Origin: an uncultured Zetaproteobacteria bacterium
Lineage (GTDB): Bacteria; Pseudomonadota; Zetaproteobacteria; Mariprofundales; Mariprofundaceae
Length of the DNA: 7,599 nucleotides
Assembly (NCBI GenBank): GCA_947311795.1
Contig: CAMZLX010000091.1
Location: forward strand, 1 to 7,599
Direction: 5' to 3'
Positions 1 through 6,226 of this stretch are shown here, one piece after another. Each line of letters opens with the position of its first letter. Within the stretch, counting starts at the first letter, position 1. The translations under genes were made by a program, and so were the position numbers. Below the pieces are notes generated by a model, which was not told the DNA's origin, did no database searches, and was given only the letters and a program-made list of their open reading frames with translations.

Positions 1-287
1 CCGTTATGTTTAACCTCGGCTGGCTACCCAATAGCGATAAAAGCATTATCACCCACGCCGATACAACGATAATCGCACTTGAACATAGCCTTGAGTTGCT
101 TGCACCAGATGGGCGTATGACCGTCATGGTTTATCCAGGGCATCAAGGCGGTGATACCGAAGCTGAACAGGTCATCACATGGCTAACACAAATATGCCAG
201 CCCCCTTTATTGGATTTGAATAAAATTGTTTTGCCCAACCGCCCCACAGCACCTATACTTTTGCAAGTGACTAAGTTGAAGGTCTAA
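1..287 (+). CDS. YtqB/MnmM-family class I SAM-dependent methyltransferase, C-terminal part (5' end outside window)
   Basis: Only about the last 94 codons are visible. The frame is open to the window edge, so the ATG at base 6 is most likely internal rather than the start. The segment VMFNLGWLPNSDKSI, followed by a Thr-rich stretch, a helix (ALEHSLELLAPDGR) and MVYPGHQGG, is the conserved C-terminal half of the small 'rRNA methylase' family (Pfam rRNA_methylase, B. subtilis YtqB, about 190 residues). In that family the NLGxLPxxDK loop follows the SAM-binding core, which would lie upstream here. YtqB members have been shown to be MnmM, which methylates the aminomethyl group of 5-aminomethyl-2-thiouridine at the tRNA wobble position. 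Whether this copy does so cannot be told from half a protein. It ends nine bases before the protease start, so the two may be cotranscribed, although no functional link is evident. The family call is fairly secure and the substrate is inference. Confidence 0.8.
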   Translation, partial: VMFNLGWLPNSDKSIITHADTTIIALEHSLELLAPDGRMTVMVYPGHQGGDTEAEQVITWLTQICQPPLLDLNKIVLPNRPTAPILLQVTKLKV

Positions 288-291
288 GGAG
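286..291 (+). promoter_or_regulatory. Shine-Dalgarno site of the metalloprotease gene
   Basis: AAGGAG overlaps the stop codon of the upstream methyltransferase and lies five bases before the ATG at 297. It fixes that start. It also suggests that translation of the protease may be coupled to the upstream gene, since there is no room for a separate promoter between the two frames. Confidence 0.75.
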
Positions 292-296
292 TTACC

Positions 297-1994
297 ATGA
301 AATCAATTTTCTTTTTAGCAGGTTTAGTGTTAAGTTTAATAGCAAACCAAGCTTATGCCCAGACCCCAGATGCGGTGGTATCTTCCTATTTCCAAGGCTT
401 GAACAATAACGCAGCCGTTGCATCAGGTGCACTGCAAAAAACAGCCGTCAAACCCAGACCAAGCCGCAAACTCACACCTATGTTGATGTTTGCCAAAGCC
501 AACTGGAATCAATTAACACCTGCAACCCAAGCTAGTGTTAGCCCTTGGTTGGCTCGTCCTGACAACAGTGTTGGCTCACCACCTAGCGGTGTAAGCTTTT
601 ATACTTCAACCCAAGTGGTTTCCACCATTACAAGTCCTAGCGGCAACTTTGTCTTTCACTTCATTGATGCAGCGACCTACCCGGCGGATACGAACCGAGC
701 CACCGCAGCATTTGTCAACAGCCTTGCTACAATTGCAGACAATGTGTGGACAAAAGAAATTGGAACCATGGGATACAATGCACCCCCATCCGATGGCACA
801 TTAGGCGGAAGTGCCATATATGATATTTACCTTCTCAATACGGGAGCGGTTGGTATCTATGGTTATGTCACCAGTGACTCAAACGTCTATACCCCTGCAA
901 CACCTTTCCCCCATACCGTATATACGCATATGGTCGTGGACAACGACTTTTCAGGGTTTCCTCAAGCACCACTCGATGCTGCAAAAGTCACCCTTGCTCA
1001 TGAGTTCTTTCATAGCATTCAAAATGGCTACGACAGAGCCGAATTCCCAGCTTTCTTAGAGTCTTTAAGCACATGGATGGAAGACAAGGTCTATCCAACC
1101 ATCAAAGACAATCTGCAATACATTGGTGAACCATTTACCGATAGTAATGGAGATGGACAATATACCAATGGTGAACCTTTTACCGACCATAATGGGAACG
1201 GTTTGCGTGAATCAGGCAGCCAAGATTACCCTGAACTTCATTTGGATTCATTTGGTTTAAGTGGTAATAGGCTTGAACAATACGGACGTTTTATGTGGAT
1301 TCGCTACTTGTCCGATAAGTTTGGTGATGCGCTGATTAATACCATACTGACCAACACAGGGAACACAGCAGGTAACAATACCTACACTGCCATTGATGCA
1401 GCTCTTCAAGCGCAAGGCTCATCCCTTGCTGCAGCCTTTCATGAGTTTGGTATTTGGAATATCGATGTTGGCAAATACACCAATGGTGCAGACTACCCCA
1501 TCGCATGGGGTGATAGATTGTTCAACAACGGTGCTATCAACATCAGCAGTGATGCCACACAATCACTTAGCCCTTCTTTTTTTGCAGGCAAACAAAAACA
1601 TTTGTCCACGATTTATGAACTGGTGAACAGCCCCAACGCAACCTATACATTTACCACCAATGGCAATGCTTTACTATCTGCATTGGTTCAAAACACGGTA
1701 GGTGGTGCTTATACTGTCCAACCCATTGCGTTGACAAGTGGGCAAGGCACATGGTCAGCGCCTGCTGGCACAACGAAAGTTACTTTTGTGATTTCCAATA
1801 CCTCACCCACCGATGATACCATGACTTGGCGCTTAACCGATGGTGTAACTGCGCCACTTCCTTCTTTGGTGACAAGCAACAATTCAACAACCACTAGCTC
1901 ATCATCAAGTGGTTGTATAACTTCAATCTTTTCACCCTATCTTTTGGCTTGGTTGGGTTTGTTGCTTCTCCCTATTTGGCGACGCAAAAAGTGA
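297..1994 (+). CDS. Secreted MXAN_6640-type zinc metalloprotease with calcium-loop insert and C-terminal sorting signal
   Basis: This is a 565-residue exported protein. Residues 1-21 form a signal peptide (MKSIFFLAGLVLSLIANQAYA) with likely cleavage after AYA. The catalytic helix is LAHEFFHSIQNGYD: His235 and His239 are the expected zinc ligands and Glu236 the general base. FLESLSTWMED (253-263) resembles the WLxEGxAxWxED block that follows HExxH in gluzincin-like peptidases, so Glu255 is the best third-ligand candidate. The downstream YGRFMWIRYLSDKFG (329-343) also fits the MXAN_6640 putative metalloprotease group. Between these blocks lies an insert (277-306) with two GEPFTDxNGxG units, typical of calcium-binding loops. 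Residues 440-515 look like a beta-rich C-terminal domain. The tail is a Thr/Ser run (531-538), Gly-Cys (539-540), a hydrophobic helix (about 544-561) and RRKK, which is a tripartite surface-sorting signal. The protein probably acts in the periplasm or at the cell surface. Substrate is unknown, and protease activity is inferred from motifs. Confidence 0.82.
   Translation: MKSIFFLAGLVLSLIANQAYAQTPDAVVSSYFQGLNNNAAVASGALQKTAVKPRPSRKLTPMLMFAKANWNQLTPATQASVSPWLARPDNSVGSPPSGVSFYTSTQVVSTITSPSGNFVFHFIDAATYPADTNRATAAFVNSLATIADNVWTKEIGTMGYNAPPSDGTLGGSAIYDIYLLNTGAVGIYGYVTSDSNVYTPATPFPHTVYTHMVVDNDFSGFPQAPLDAAKVTLAHEFFHSIQNGYDRAEFPAFLESLSTWMEDKVYPTIKDNLQYIGEPFTDSNGDGQYTNGEPFTDHNGNGLRESGSQDYPELHLDSFGLSGNRLEQYGRFMWIRYLSDKFGDALINTILTNTGNTAGNNTYTAIDAALQAQGSSLAAAFHEFGIWNIDVGKYTNGADYPIAWGDRLFNNGAINISSDATQSLSPSFFAGKQKHLSTIYELVNSPNATYTFTTNGNALLSALVQNTVGGAYTVQPIALTSGQGTWSAPAGTTKVTFVISNTSPTDDTMTWRLTDGVTAPLPSLVTSNNSTTTSSSSSGCITSIFSPYLLAWLGLLLLPIWRRKK
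1125..1201 (+). repeat. Two-copy 45-base-period direct repeat encoding GEPFTDxNGxG calcium-loop units
   Basis: Copies at 1125-1156 and 1170-1201 match at 25 of 32 bases in the same phase, 45 bases (15 codons) apart. They encode GEPFTDSNGDGQY and GEPFTDHNGNGLRE. The D-x-N-G-D/N-G spacing resembles calcium-binding EF-hand/dockerin-like loops, and GExFTDxNGNG repeats recur in many secreted bacterial proteins. The insert lies directly after the active-site region of the metalloprotease. Confidence 0.75.
1890..1991 (+). other. C-terminal Ser-rich linker, Gly-Cys motif, transmembrane helix and Arg/Lys tail (sorting signal)
   Basis: The last 34 codons of the protease encode a TTTSSSSS linker, Gly539-Cys540, a hydrophobic segment rich in Leu and Trp, and a final RRKK. 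This matches the layout of Cys-containing CTERM signals (MYXO-CTERM, JDVT-CTERM and Synergist-CTERM are the families it recalls). Those are thought to be cleaved by intramembrane proteases and to leave the protein attached to the cell surface. The specific family cannot be fixed by eye. Confidence 0.6.
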
Positions 1995-2012
1995 AAGTTT
2001 TTCTTGCACCGA

Positions 2013-2041
2013 TTGTGAAATAACCCCTTTTATTCTATACT
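2013..2041 (+). promoter_or_regulatory. Putative sigma-70-type promoter of the DUF1538-PII-phosphatase-fumarase cluster
   Basis: TTGTGA (2013-2018) and TATACT (2036-2041) are separated by 17 bases, matching the -35 and -10 consensus at 4/6 and 5/6 positions. Transcription would begin near 2047-2051, giving a leader of only about 15-20 bases. The 71-base gap after the protease shows no convincing terminator, so some read-through from upstream is also possible. The element is predicted by eye only. Confidence 0.45.
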
Positions 2042-2042
2042 T

Positions 2043-2063
2043 GGACTCCTAAACAAGGAGTCC
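2043..2063 (+). promoter_or_regulatory. Perfect 8-bp inverted repeat containing the Shine-Dalgarno of the DUF1538 gene
   Basis: GGACTCCT (2043-2050) and AGGAGTCC (2056-2063) are exact reverse complements around the 5-base loop AAACA. The right arm contains almost all of the AAGGAG ribosome-binding sequence (2055-2060), five bases before the ATG at 2066. In a transcript that includes both arms, the stem would mask the ribosome site. If transcription starts at the predicted point near 2048, the left arm would be cut off, and the palindrome would be better explained as an operator across the start point. Confidence 0.5.
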
Positions 2064-2065
2064 TG

Positions 2066-3850
2066 ATGTCTGACGCACCAAAAAAAATTCGCTATGGAAA
2101 GTTGATTCGCCATATTTCGTTGCGGCAAAACATCGTTAGCTTTAATGATTTTGCGCACAAACAACGCGAGTTTAGAGATTCTTCCAGCAAGAAAAGCTGC
2201 ACATCATTGCGCGGCATTGATATTTATCGTTTGCTCGCACCCTACGTATCCTCTCGCTTCATTGAACAAGTCAAAGTGGTGTTTCCGCTCGCTGCATACT
2301 TAATTCTATTTCAAACCATTATCCTCAATCAAGTGGTCAGTCAGCCCATGCAAATCTTTCTAGGTCTCATGGCAGTGATTATTGGTTTGATGTTGTTTAT
2401 GGAAGGTTTGAACAAAGGGCTGATGCCATTTGGTGAAACCATTGGGCACAACTTACCCGCCAAAGTCTCCTTGCCCATTGTTTTAACAGTTGCCTTCTTG
2501 CTGGGCATTGGTGTGACCTTTGCCGAACCTGCCATTGGCGCATTGCAAGCTGCAGGCAGTATTCTCAAAGTTGAAAATGCACCTTATTTATACACCTTAC
2601 TCAATGATTGGAGCGGCACACTAGTGCTGATTGTCGGGCTTGGTGTTGGTTTTGCCGTGGTGCTAGGCACGATTCGTTTATTGTATAACTGGAGCCTTAA
2701 ACCTTTGATTTATGGCTCACTGGTTCCCGCATTGGGTTTAACGTTTTGGTTCACGCAAGATGAAGAGCTTAATAAAGTGTTGGGGCTGGCTTGGGATTGT
2801 GGTGCTGTCACCACTGGACCTGTGACTGTTCCATTGGTCCTTGCGCTCGGCATTGGTATTGCCGCAGCTTCGGGGCGCGGGTTAAGTGCATTGTCTGGTT
2901 TTGGTATTGTCACGCTAGCTTCATTGTTTCCCATCATTGGCGTGATGCTGCTAAGCTTATTTGTCGCCTCAACCACATCGGCTGAATCCATCATTGCTGC
3001 AGCTCATGCTGCCGATGCCCATGCCGCTTCCGCCGCAGTTCAGTGGTATGTCCAAAGCCCAATGCAGGAAGTATTGTCAGGTATGCAAGCCATCATTCCG
3101 TTGGTTGTGTTTTTAATGATTGTACTTCGGTTTTTATTGCGCGAAACATTGCCAAACGCTGGTATTATTGTGTATGGCATCATTTTATGTGTGTTGGGTA
3201 TGATTATCTTTAGCATTGGTTTGCGTTATGGTTTAACCGCCTTGGGCGCACAAGCTGGCGGCTTACTTTCATCCGCATTCGCCACAGTTGAACATATACA
3301 AAACTCACCCATTTACCCTTGGGCATTGGGTATTGGTATTGCCATGTTTTTCGCTTTTGTACTTGGCTTTGGTGCGACCATTGCCGAACCTGCACTCAAC
3401 GCACTCGGCAACACCGTTGAAACGTTAACCAATGGTGCATTTGAGAAAAAAGTATTGATTTATGCAGTGGCTTTTGGTGTTGCCATTGGTATCACGCTTG
3501 GTGTTCTCAAAATCATATTTAACCTACAGCTTGGTTATTTACTTATCCCCCTCTACACATGTGCTCTCTTATTAACTTGGCTATCTACCGAGGAGTTCGT
3601 CAATGTGGCTTGGGATAGTGCCGGTGTAACCACGGGTCCGATTACCGTGCCACTTGTGCTCGCCATGGGTCTTGGGCTGGGTAATGCCGTGGATGCTATT
3701 GAAGGTTTTGGTATATTGTCGCTAGCCTCCATTGGTCCTATCCTTACCGTATTACTGACTGGGCAATGGGTGCAGTATAAAGTGCGCAAAAAACATCGGG
3801 TGATGGATCAACAAGCCCAAGACAAACAACTTGAAGGAGAAGCAGCATGA
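2066..3850 (+). CDS. Double-DUF1538 integral membrane protein, probable cation/proton antiporter-like transporter
   Basis: This 594-residue polytopic inner-membrane protein has two homologous DUF1538 halves. The duplication is plain: TFAEPAIGAL (151-160) pairs with TIAEPALNAL (438-447), AWDCGAVTTGPVTVPLVLA (242-260) with AWDSAGVTTGPITVPLVLA (515-533), and GFGIVTLAS (278-286) with GFGILSLAS (547-555). About 14 hydrophobic segments are visible from residue 72 to 567. A basic, soluble N-terminal extension of about 70 residues precedes them, an Ala/His-rich linker (311-324) lies between the halves, and the C-terminal tail is charged. The half-membrane loops with invariant AEP and TTGP motifs suggest a paired-reentrant transport core. 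A pair of separate DUF1538 proteins (UmpA and UmpB of Halomonas) has been reported as a Na+(Li+,K+)/H+ antiporter, so this looks like the fused equivalent; the substrate here is inference. The start is supported by AAGGAG at 2055-2060. The end overlaps the following PII gene by four bases. Confidence 0.85.
   Translation: MSDAPKKIRYGKLIRHISLRQNIVSFNDFAHKQREFRDSSSKKSCTSLRGIDIYRLLAPYVSSRFIEQVKVVFPLAAYLILFQTIILNQVVSQPMQIFLGLMAVIIGLMLFMEGLNKGLMPFGETIGHNLPAKVSLPIVLTVAFLLGIGVTFAEPAIGALQAAGSILKVENAPYLYTLLNDWSGTLVLIVGLGVGFAVVLGTIRLLYNWSLKPLIYGSLVPALGLTFWFTQDEELNKVLGLAWDCGAVTTGPVTVPLVLALGIGIAAASGRGLSALSGFGIVTLASLFPIIGVMLLSLFVASTTSAESIIAAAHAADAHAASAAVQWYVQSPMQEVLSGMQAIIPLVVFLMIVLRFLLRETLPNAGIIVYGIILCVLGMIIFSIGLRYGLTALGAQAGGLLSSAFATVEHIQNSPIYPWALGIGIAMFFAFVLGFGATIAEPALNALGNTVETLTNGAFEKKVLIYAVAFGVAIGITLGVLKIIFNLQLGYLLIPLYTCALLLTWLSTEEFVNVAWDSAGVTTGPITVPLVLAMGLGLGNAVDAIEGFGILSLASIGPILTVLLTGQWVQYKVRKKHRVMDQQAQDKQLEGEAA
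3834..3839 (+). promoter_or_regulatory. Shine-Dalgarno site of the first PII gene, inside the DUF1538 coding end
   Basis: AAGGAG lies seven bases before the ATG at 3847, within the last codons of the DUF1538 frame. Start and stop overlap as ATGA. The strong site together with the overlap points to coupled translation, so transporter and regulator are probably made in linked amounts. Confidence 0.75.
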
Positions 3851-4230
3851 GTGTTCAACATATCAATGTCTTAACCGATGCTTTCTTAATCACCTGCATT
3901 GTGCAGCGTGGTCGCGCCAAAGCTGTGCTCAAAGCTGCGCAAGATGCAGGTGCGCAGGGTGCAACCATTCATTATGGGCATGGGCATGGTGTGCAAGAAA
4001 TGCTAGGTGTGTTATCGGTTGCCATCAATGCTGAAAAAGAAATCATCAATATTCTCGTACCCAGTGATTTGAGTGATATGATTTTTGAGAAAATGTCGAT
4101 TGCAGGTCACTTAGATACACCCGGTATGGGCATGATTTATCTCACCCGCGTTGAAAAAGCGGCAACCTATATTCCACAATATGTGTTGGATGCCATTTCC
4201 GCCAACGATGCCACGAAGTCTGATGTTTAA
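3847..4230 (+). CDS. PII-family (GlnB-like) signalling protein, first copy, linked to the DUF1538 transporter
   Basis: This 127-residue protein has the PII ferredoxin-like pattern. A first beta strand (FLITCIVQRGRAKAVLKAAQ, 13-32) precedes DAGAQGATIHYGHGHG (33-48), then a loop, then EKEIINILVP (63-72), SDMIFEKMSIAGHLDTPGMGMIYLTRVEKA (76-105) and a short C-terminal helix. Compared with GlnB/GlnK, the T-loop region between GHGHG and EKEI is about six residues shorter, and no residue there corresponds to the uridylylated Tyr51, so control by GlnD is unlikely. The B-loop-like segment AGHLDTPGMG keeps the Gly-rich form. PII proteins act as trimers that bind ATP/ADP or other small ligands and clamp target proteins, often membrane transporters. 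Its overlap with the DUF1538 gene makes that transporter the obvious partner. The family call is strong, while ligand and target are inferred. Confidence 0.85.
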   Translation: MSVQHINVLTDAFLITCIVQRGRAKAVLKAAQDAGAQGATIHYGHGHGVQEMLGVLSVAINAEKEIINILVPSDLSDMIFEKMSIAGHLDTPGMGMIYLTRVEKAATYIPQYVLDAISANDATKSDV

Positions 4231-4597
4231 ACTCATCACTTGCATTGCTGCGGAAGATAAAGCGCAAGAGGCCGTGCTTCAGCTTAAAGAGCATTATCAT
4301 ATTCAATCATCTATCAGCCATTTCTCACGTGGTTTAGGACGCAGCTCCACCGCTGTAACCACAACAGGGTTAGGACAACAAACAGAAAAAACAATTTTCT
4401 CTGTGCTTGTGCCCAGCAAACAAGAAGATGAAATCTTTGAATTTATCTATCACGCTGCTGGTTTGCATCGTCCACATGGGGGGATTATTTATATTACCCA
4501 CGTCAATCAATCCCTCACTAGCCCCAACATTGAAGCTGCGGAATTGGATCATATCAACATAAACGAATCCGATGCGGAGATTACGCTTGCCAAATAA
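4223..4597 (+). CDS. PII-like signalling protein, second divergent copy
   Basis: This 124-residue protein uses the ATG at 4223, which overlaps the first PII stop by eight bases. The frame is open further upstream to 4151, but MFKLITCIAAEDKAQEAVLQ is where PII homology begins, so the short form is chosen. It shares the fold layout of its neighbour: a first strand and helix (1-24), SRGLGRSS before a Thr-rich loop (35-50), EKTIFSVLVP (55-64), DEIFEFIYHAAGLHRPHGGIIYITHV (69-94), then an acidic tail (105-121). The T-loop region is Ser/Thr-rich (STAVTTTGLGQQT) and has no Tyr, and the B-loop-like GLHRPHGG differs from classical TGKIGDGK. Pairwise identity to the first copy looks low, so this is an old duplication with a specialised role. 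It could form a hetero-oligomer with the first copy or sense another ligand. No clear Shine-Dalgarno precedes it, consistent with coupling to the upstream frame. Confidence 0.75.
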   Translation: MFKLITCIAAEDKAQEAVLQLKEHYHIQSSISHFSRGLGRSSTAVTTTGLGQQTEKTIFSVLVPSKQEDEIFEFIYHAAGLHRPHGGIIYITHVNQSLTSPNIEAAELDHININESDAEITLAK

Positions 4598-6215
4598 CCT
4601 TGATTCACATATCCAACACATTGGTATCACGCAATATTTAAAAGGTTTGTGGGTTATTCCTGTGCTTATCATTTTTGCACAAAGTGTTATCCGCATTACC
4701 GATAACCCCCTGATTACCCATATCCCCGCTTGGTTATTTTTCTTCAACCCCATTATCTTTTTATCCATTTTTACGGCAGGTGCATATTGGGCGCATCAAC
4801 CCATTCGTCATGCTTCCCAAAACAAAACACATCAATCATTAGAACAAGCCATGGCAGTGCTTCCCATGCGCGCACTTAAAGGTTTTGGTATCGCTGGTCT
4901 GGTTTCCGTTGTCTTTATTTTAGCCATCATTTTTCTCACCTCGTTGTTTAATAACAGTGACTTTACCACCAACATGTTTGTCGCCTTGATTCTCAGTGTC
5001 AGTTTTGGTTTGGGCATTATGATTCCCACCACTGCCGTTGCCTTGACCATGGCATGGATGGCAAAAGCCAGAAAGAAATTATCGTTACATAACTTATTTA
5101 TTGGCGATTTGGAACATCTGCATAGTTACCCGTGGTTAATTCGTTCCGCCAACCGCCCATGGTTAATTTTTGGTATCACCAGTCTTTTGCCTGTAAGTAT
5201 TTTGGCTATTTTTTCTTGGCTCATGTTGGGCTCAACCGATGAGGCAGAACAACATTTTATTCTGATGCAAGCCATTGTGTTGTTTGCTAACCTTATTTTT
5301 GGCGGCGTGGCTTTGGTTTGGATTACCAGCCGCACAATTCATAGAATTACGCGCGAGTTATCCACGGGATTAAACTTCTTACGCCAAGGTAAATTTGATG
5401 GTCATGTTGCCATCATGATTGACGATGAAATGGGCGAGCTGGCTAGAGGTTTAAACACCGCACTCGCAGGTTTAAAAGAGCGCGATAGCCTTAAAGATGC
5501 ATTGGCAATCGCCAGCGATATTCAAAAAGGGCTGATGCCAAAAGATGAACCCAATATACCCCACTATGCTGTGACAGGGTTTCAACAAAGCTGTCACGCT
5601 GTGGGTGGTGATTATTTTGATTATATCAAACGCCATGACGGTAGTACTACATGGTTGGTGATTGCTGATGTTGCAGGCAAAGGTTATCCCGCAGCCCTGA
5701 CCGTTGCTAACTTGCAAGCGATGTTACATGCCCTTGCCAATGGCGAGAACATCAGCTTATTGGATGCTGCAACCTACATCAATCAATCGCTACACAACTC
5801 ATTGCAAGGCGGGCGTTTCGTGACCTTATTTTTGGCGGAGCTCAACCACCACAAACATGAACTACAATGGATCAATGCAGGGCATGTTCCGCCTCTGCTT
5901 TGGAAAAAGAATGATATCAACCATTTGGAAGCAACGTCTCCACCTCTCGGCATGTTGGAAAACATCAATCTCAGTGTACAAACCACATCACTCAATCTGG
6001 GAGACACCTTGTTTGCCTGCACTGATGGTGTAACCGAAGCGCGTGATGCAAGCCATGAAATGTTTGGTGACAAAAATGTAGAAGCTTGGTTTCAACTTCG
6101 ACATCAACTTGACCTTGCAATGCTTCCATCATCTATGCTGGCATGTTTGGATGAAAAAGGGTTTCATGCCCGCGATGATGACATCACGATGTTATGCCTA
6201 AAACGCAATGATTAA
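4572..6215 (+). CDS. Membrane-anchored HAMP-SpoIIE (PP2C-type) serine/threonine phosphatase
   Basis: This 547-residue protein has about six predicted membrane helices (near 25-41, 52-74, 102-125, 133-162, 199-220, 228-253). A HAMP linker follows at about 251-303, with the DEMGELARGLN signature (285-295), then a SpoIIE/PP2C domain (about 310-543). The phosphatase motifs are intact: ASDIQKGLMP (314-323), GGDYFDYI (345-352), VIADVAGKGYPAAL (363-376), RFVTLFLAEL (415-424), INAGHVPPLL (434-443), CTDGVTEARD (483-492) and DDDITML (535-541). Asp347, Asp366, Asp485 and Asp536 or 537 are the likely metal ligands. Such proteins usually dephosphorylate anti-sigma-factor antagonists or similar Ser/Thr phosphoproteins in response to a membrane or HAMP-relayed signal. 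No STAS protein or kinase is visible here. The ATG at 4572 overlaps the second PII gene by 26 bases. A TTG at 4587, with GGAGA six bases upstream, is a credible alternative start that removes five residues. Confidence 0.88.
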   Translation: MRRLRLPNNLDSHIQHIGITQYLKGLWVIPVLIIFAQSVIRITDNPLITHIPAWLFFFNPIIFLSIFTAGAYWAHQPIRHASQNKTHQSLEQAMAVLPMRALKGFGIAGLVSVVFILAIIFLTSLFNNSDFTTNMFVALILSVSFGLGIMIPTTAVALTMAWMAKARKKLSLHNLFIGDLEHLHSYPWLIRSANRPWLIFGITSLLPVSILAIFSWLMLGSTDEAEQHFILMQAIVLFANLIFGGVALVWITSRTIHRITRELSTGLNFLRQGKFDGHVAIMIDDEMGELARGLNTALAGLKERDSLKDALAIASDIQKGLMPKDEPNIPHYAVTGFQQSCHAVGGDYFDYIKRHDGSTTWLVIADVAGKGYPAALTVANLQAMLHALANGENISLLDAATYINQSLHNSLQGGRFVTLFLAELNHHKHELQWINAGHVPPLLWKKNDINHLEATSPPLGMLENINLSVQTTSLNLGDTLFACTDGVTEARDASHEMFGDKNVEAWFQLRHQLDLAMLPSSMLACLDEKGFHARDDDITMLCLKRND

Positions 6216-6226
6216 TGGAGTAAGCA

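Noticed and set aside
6..8. ATG at base 6 as the true start of the methyltransferase
   Set aside because: The frame stays open to the window edge. The visible part begins in the middle of the conserved family block, so the SAM-binding half must lie upstream.
1438..1450. Second HEF motif in the protease (FHEFG) as an extra metal site
   Set aside because: It lacks the second His of HExxH and sits in an ordinary helix outside the catalytic blocks.
1984..2007. Possible rho-independent terminator after the protease gene
   Set aside because: The only pairing is a weak A/T-rich stem with a bulge (GCAAAAA with TTTTTCTTGC), overlapping the stop codon. It has no GC-rich stem and no following T-run.
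4151..4222. Longer N-terminus for the second PII protein from the ATG at 4151
   Set aside because: The extra 24 residues overlap the first PII gene by 80 bases in total and do not fit the PII fold, which begins exactly at the ATG at 4223.
4370..4768. 132-residue open frame on the minus strand across the second PII and phosphatase genes
   Set aside because: It lies fully opposite well-supported coding regions, shows no recognisable domain and has a composition typical of an antisense shadow.
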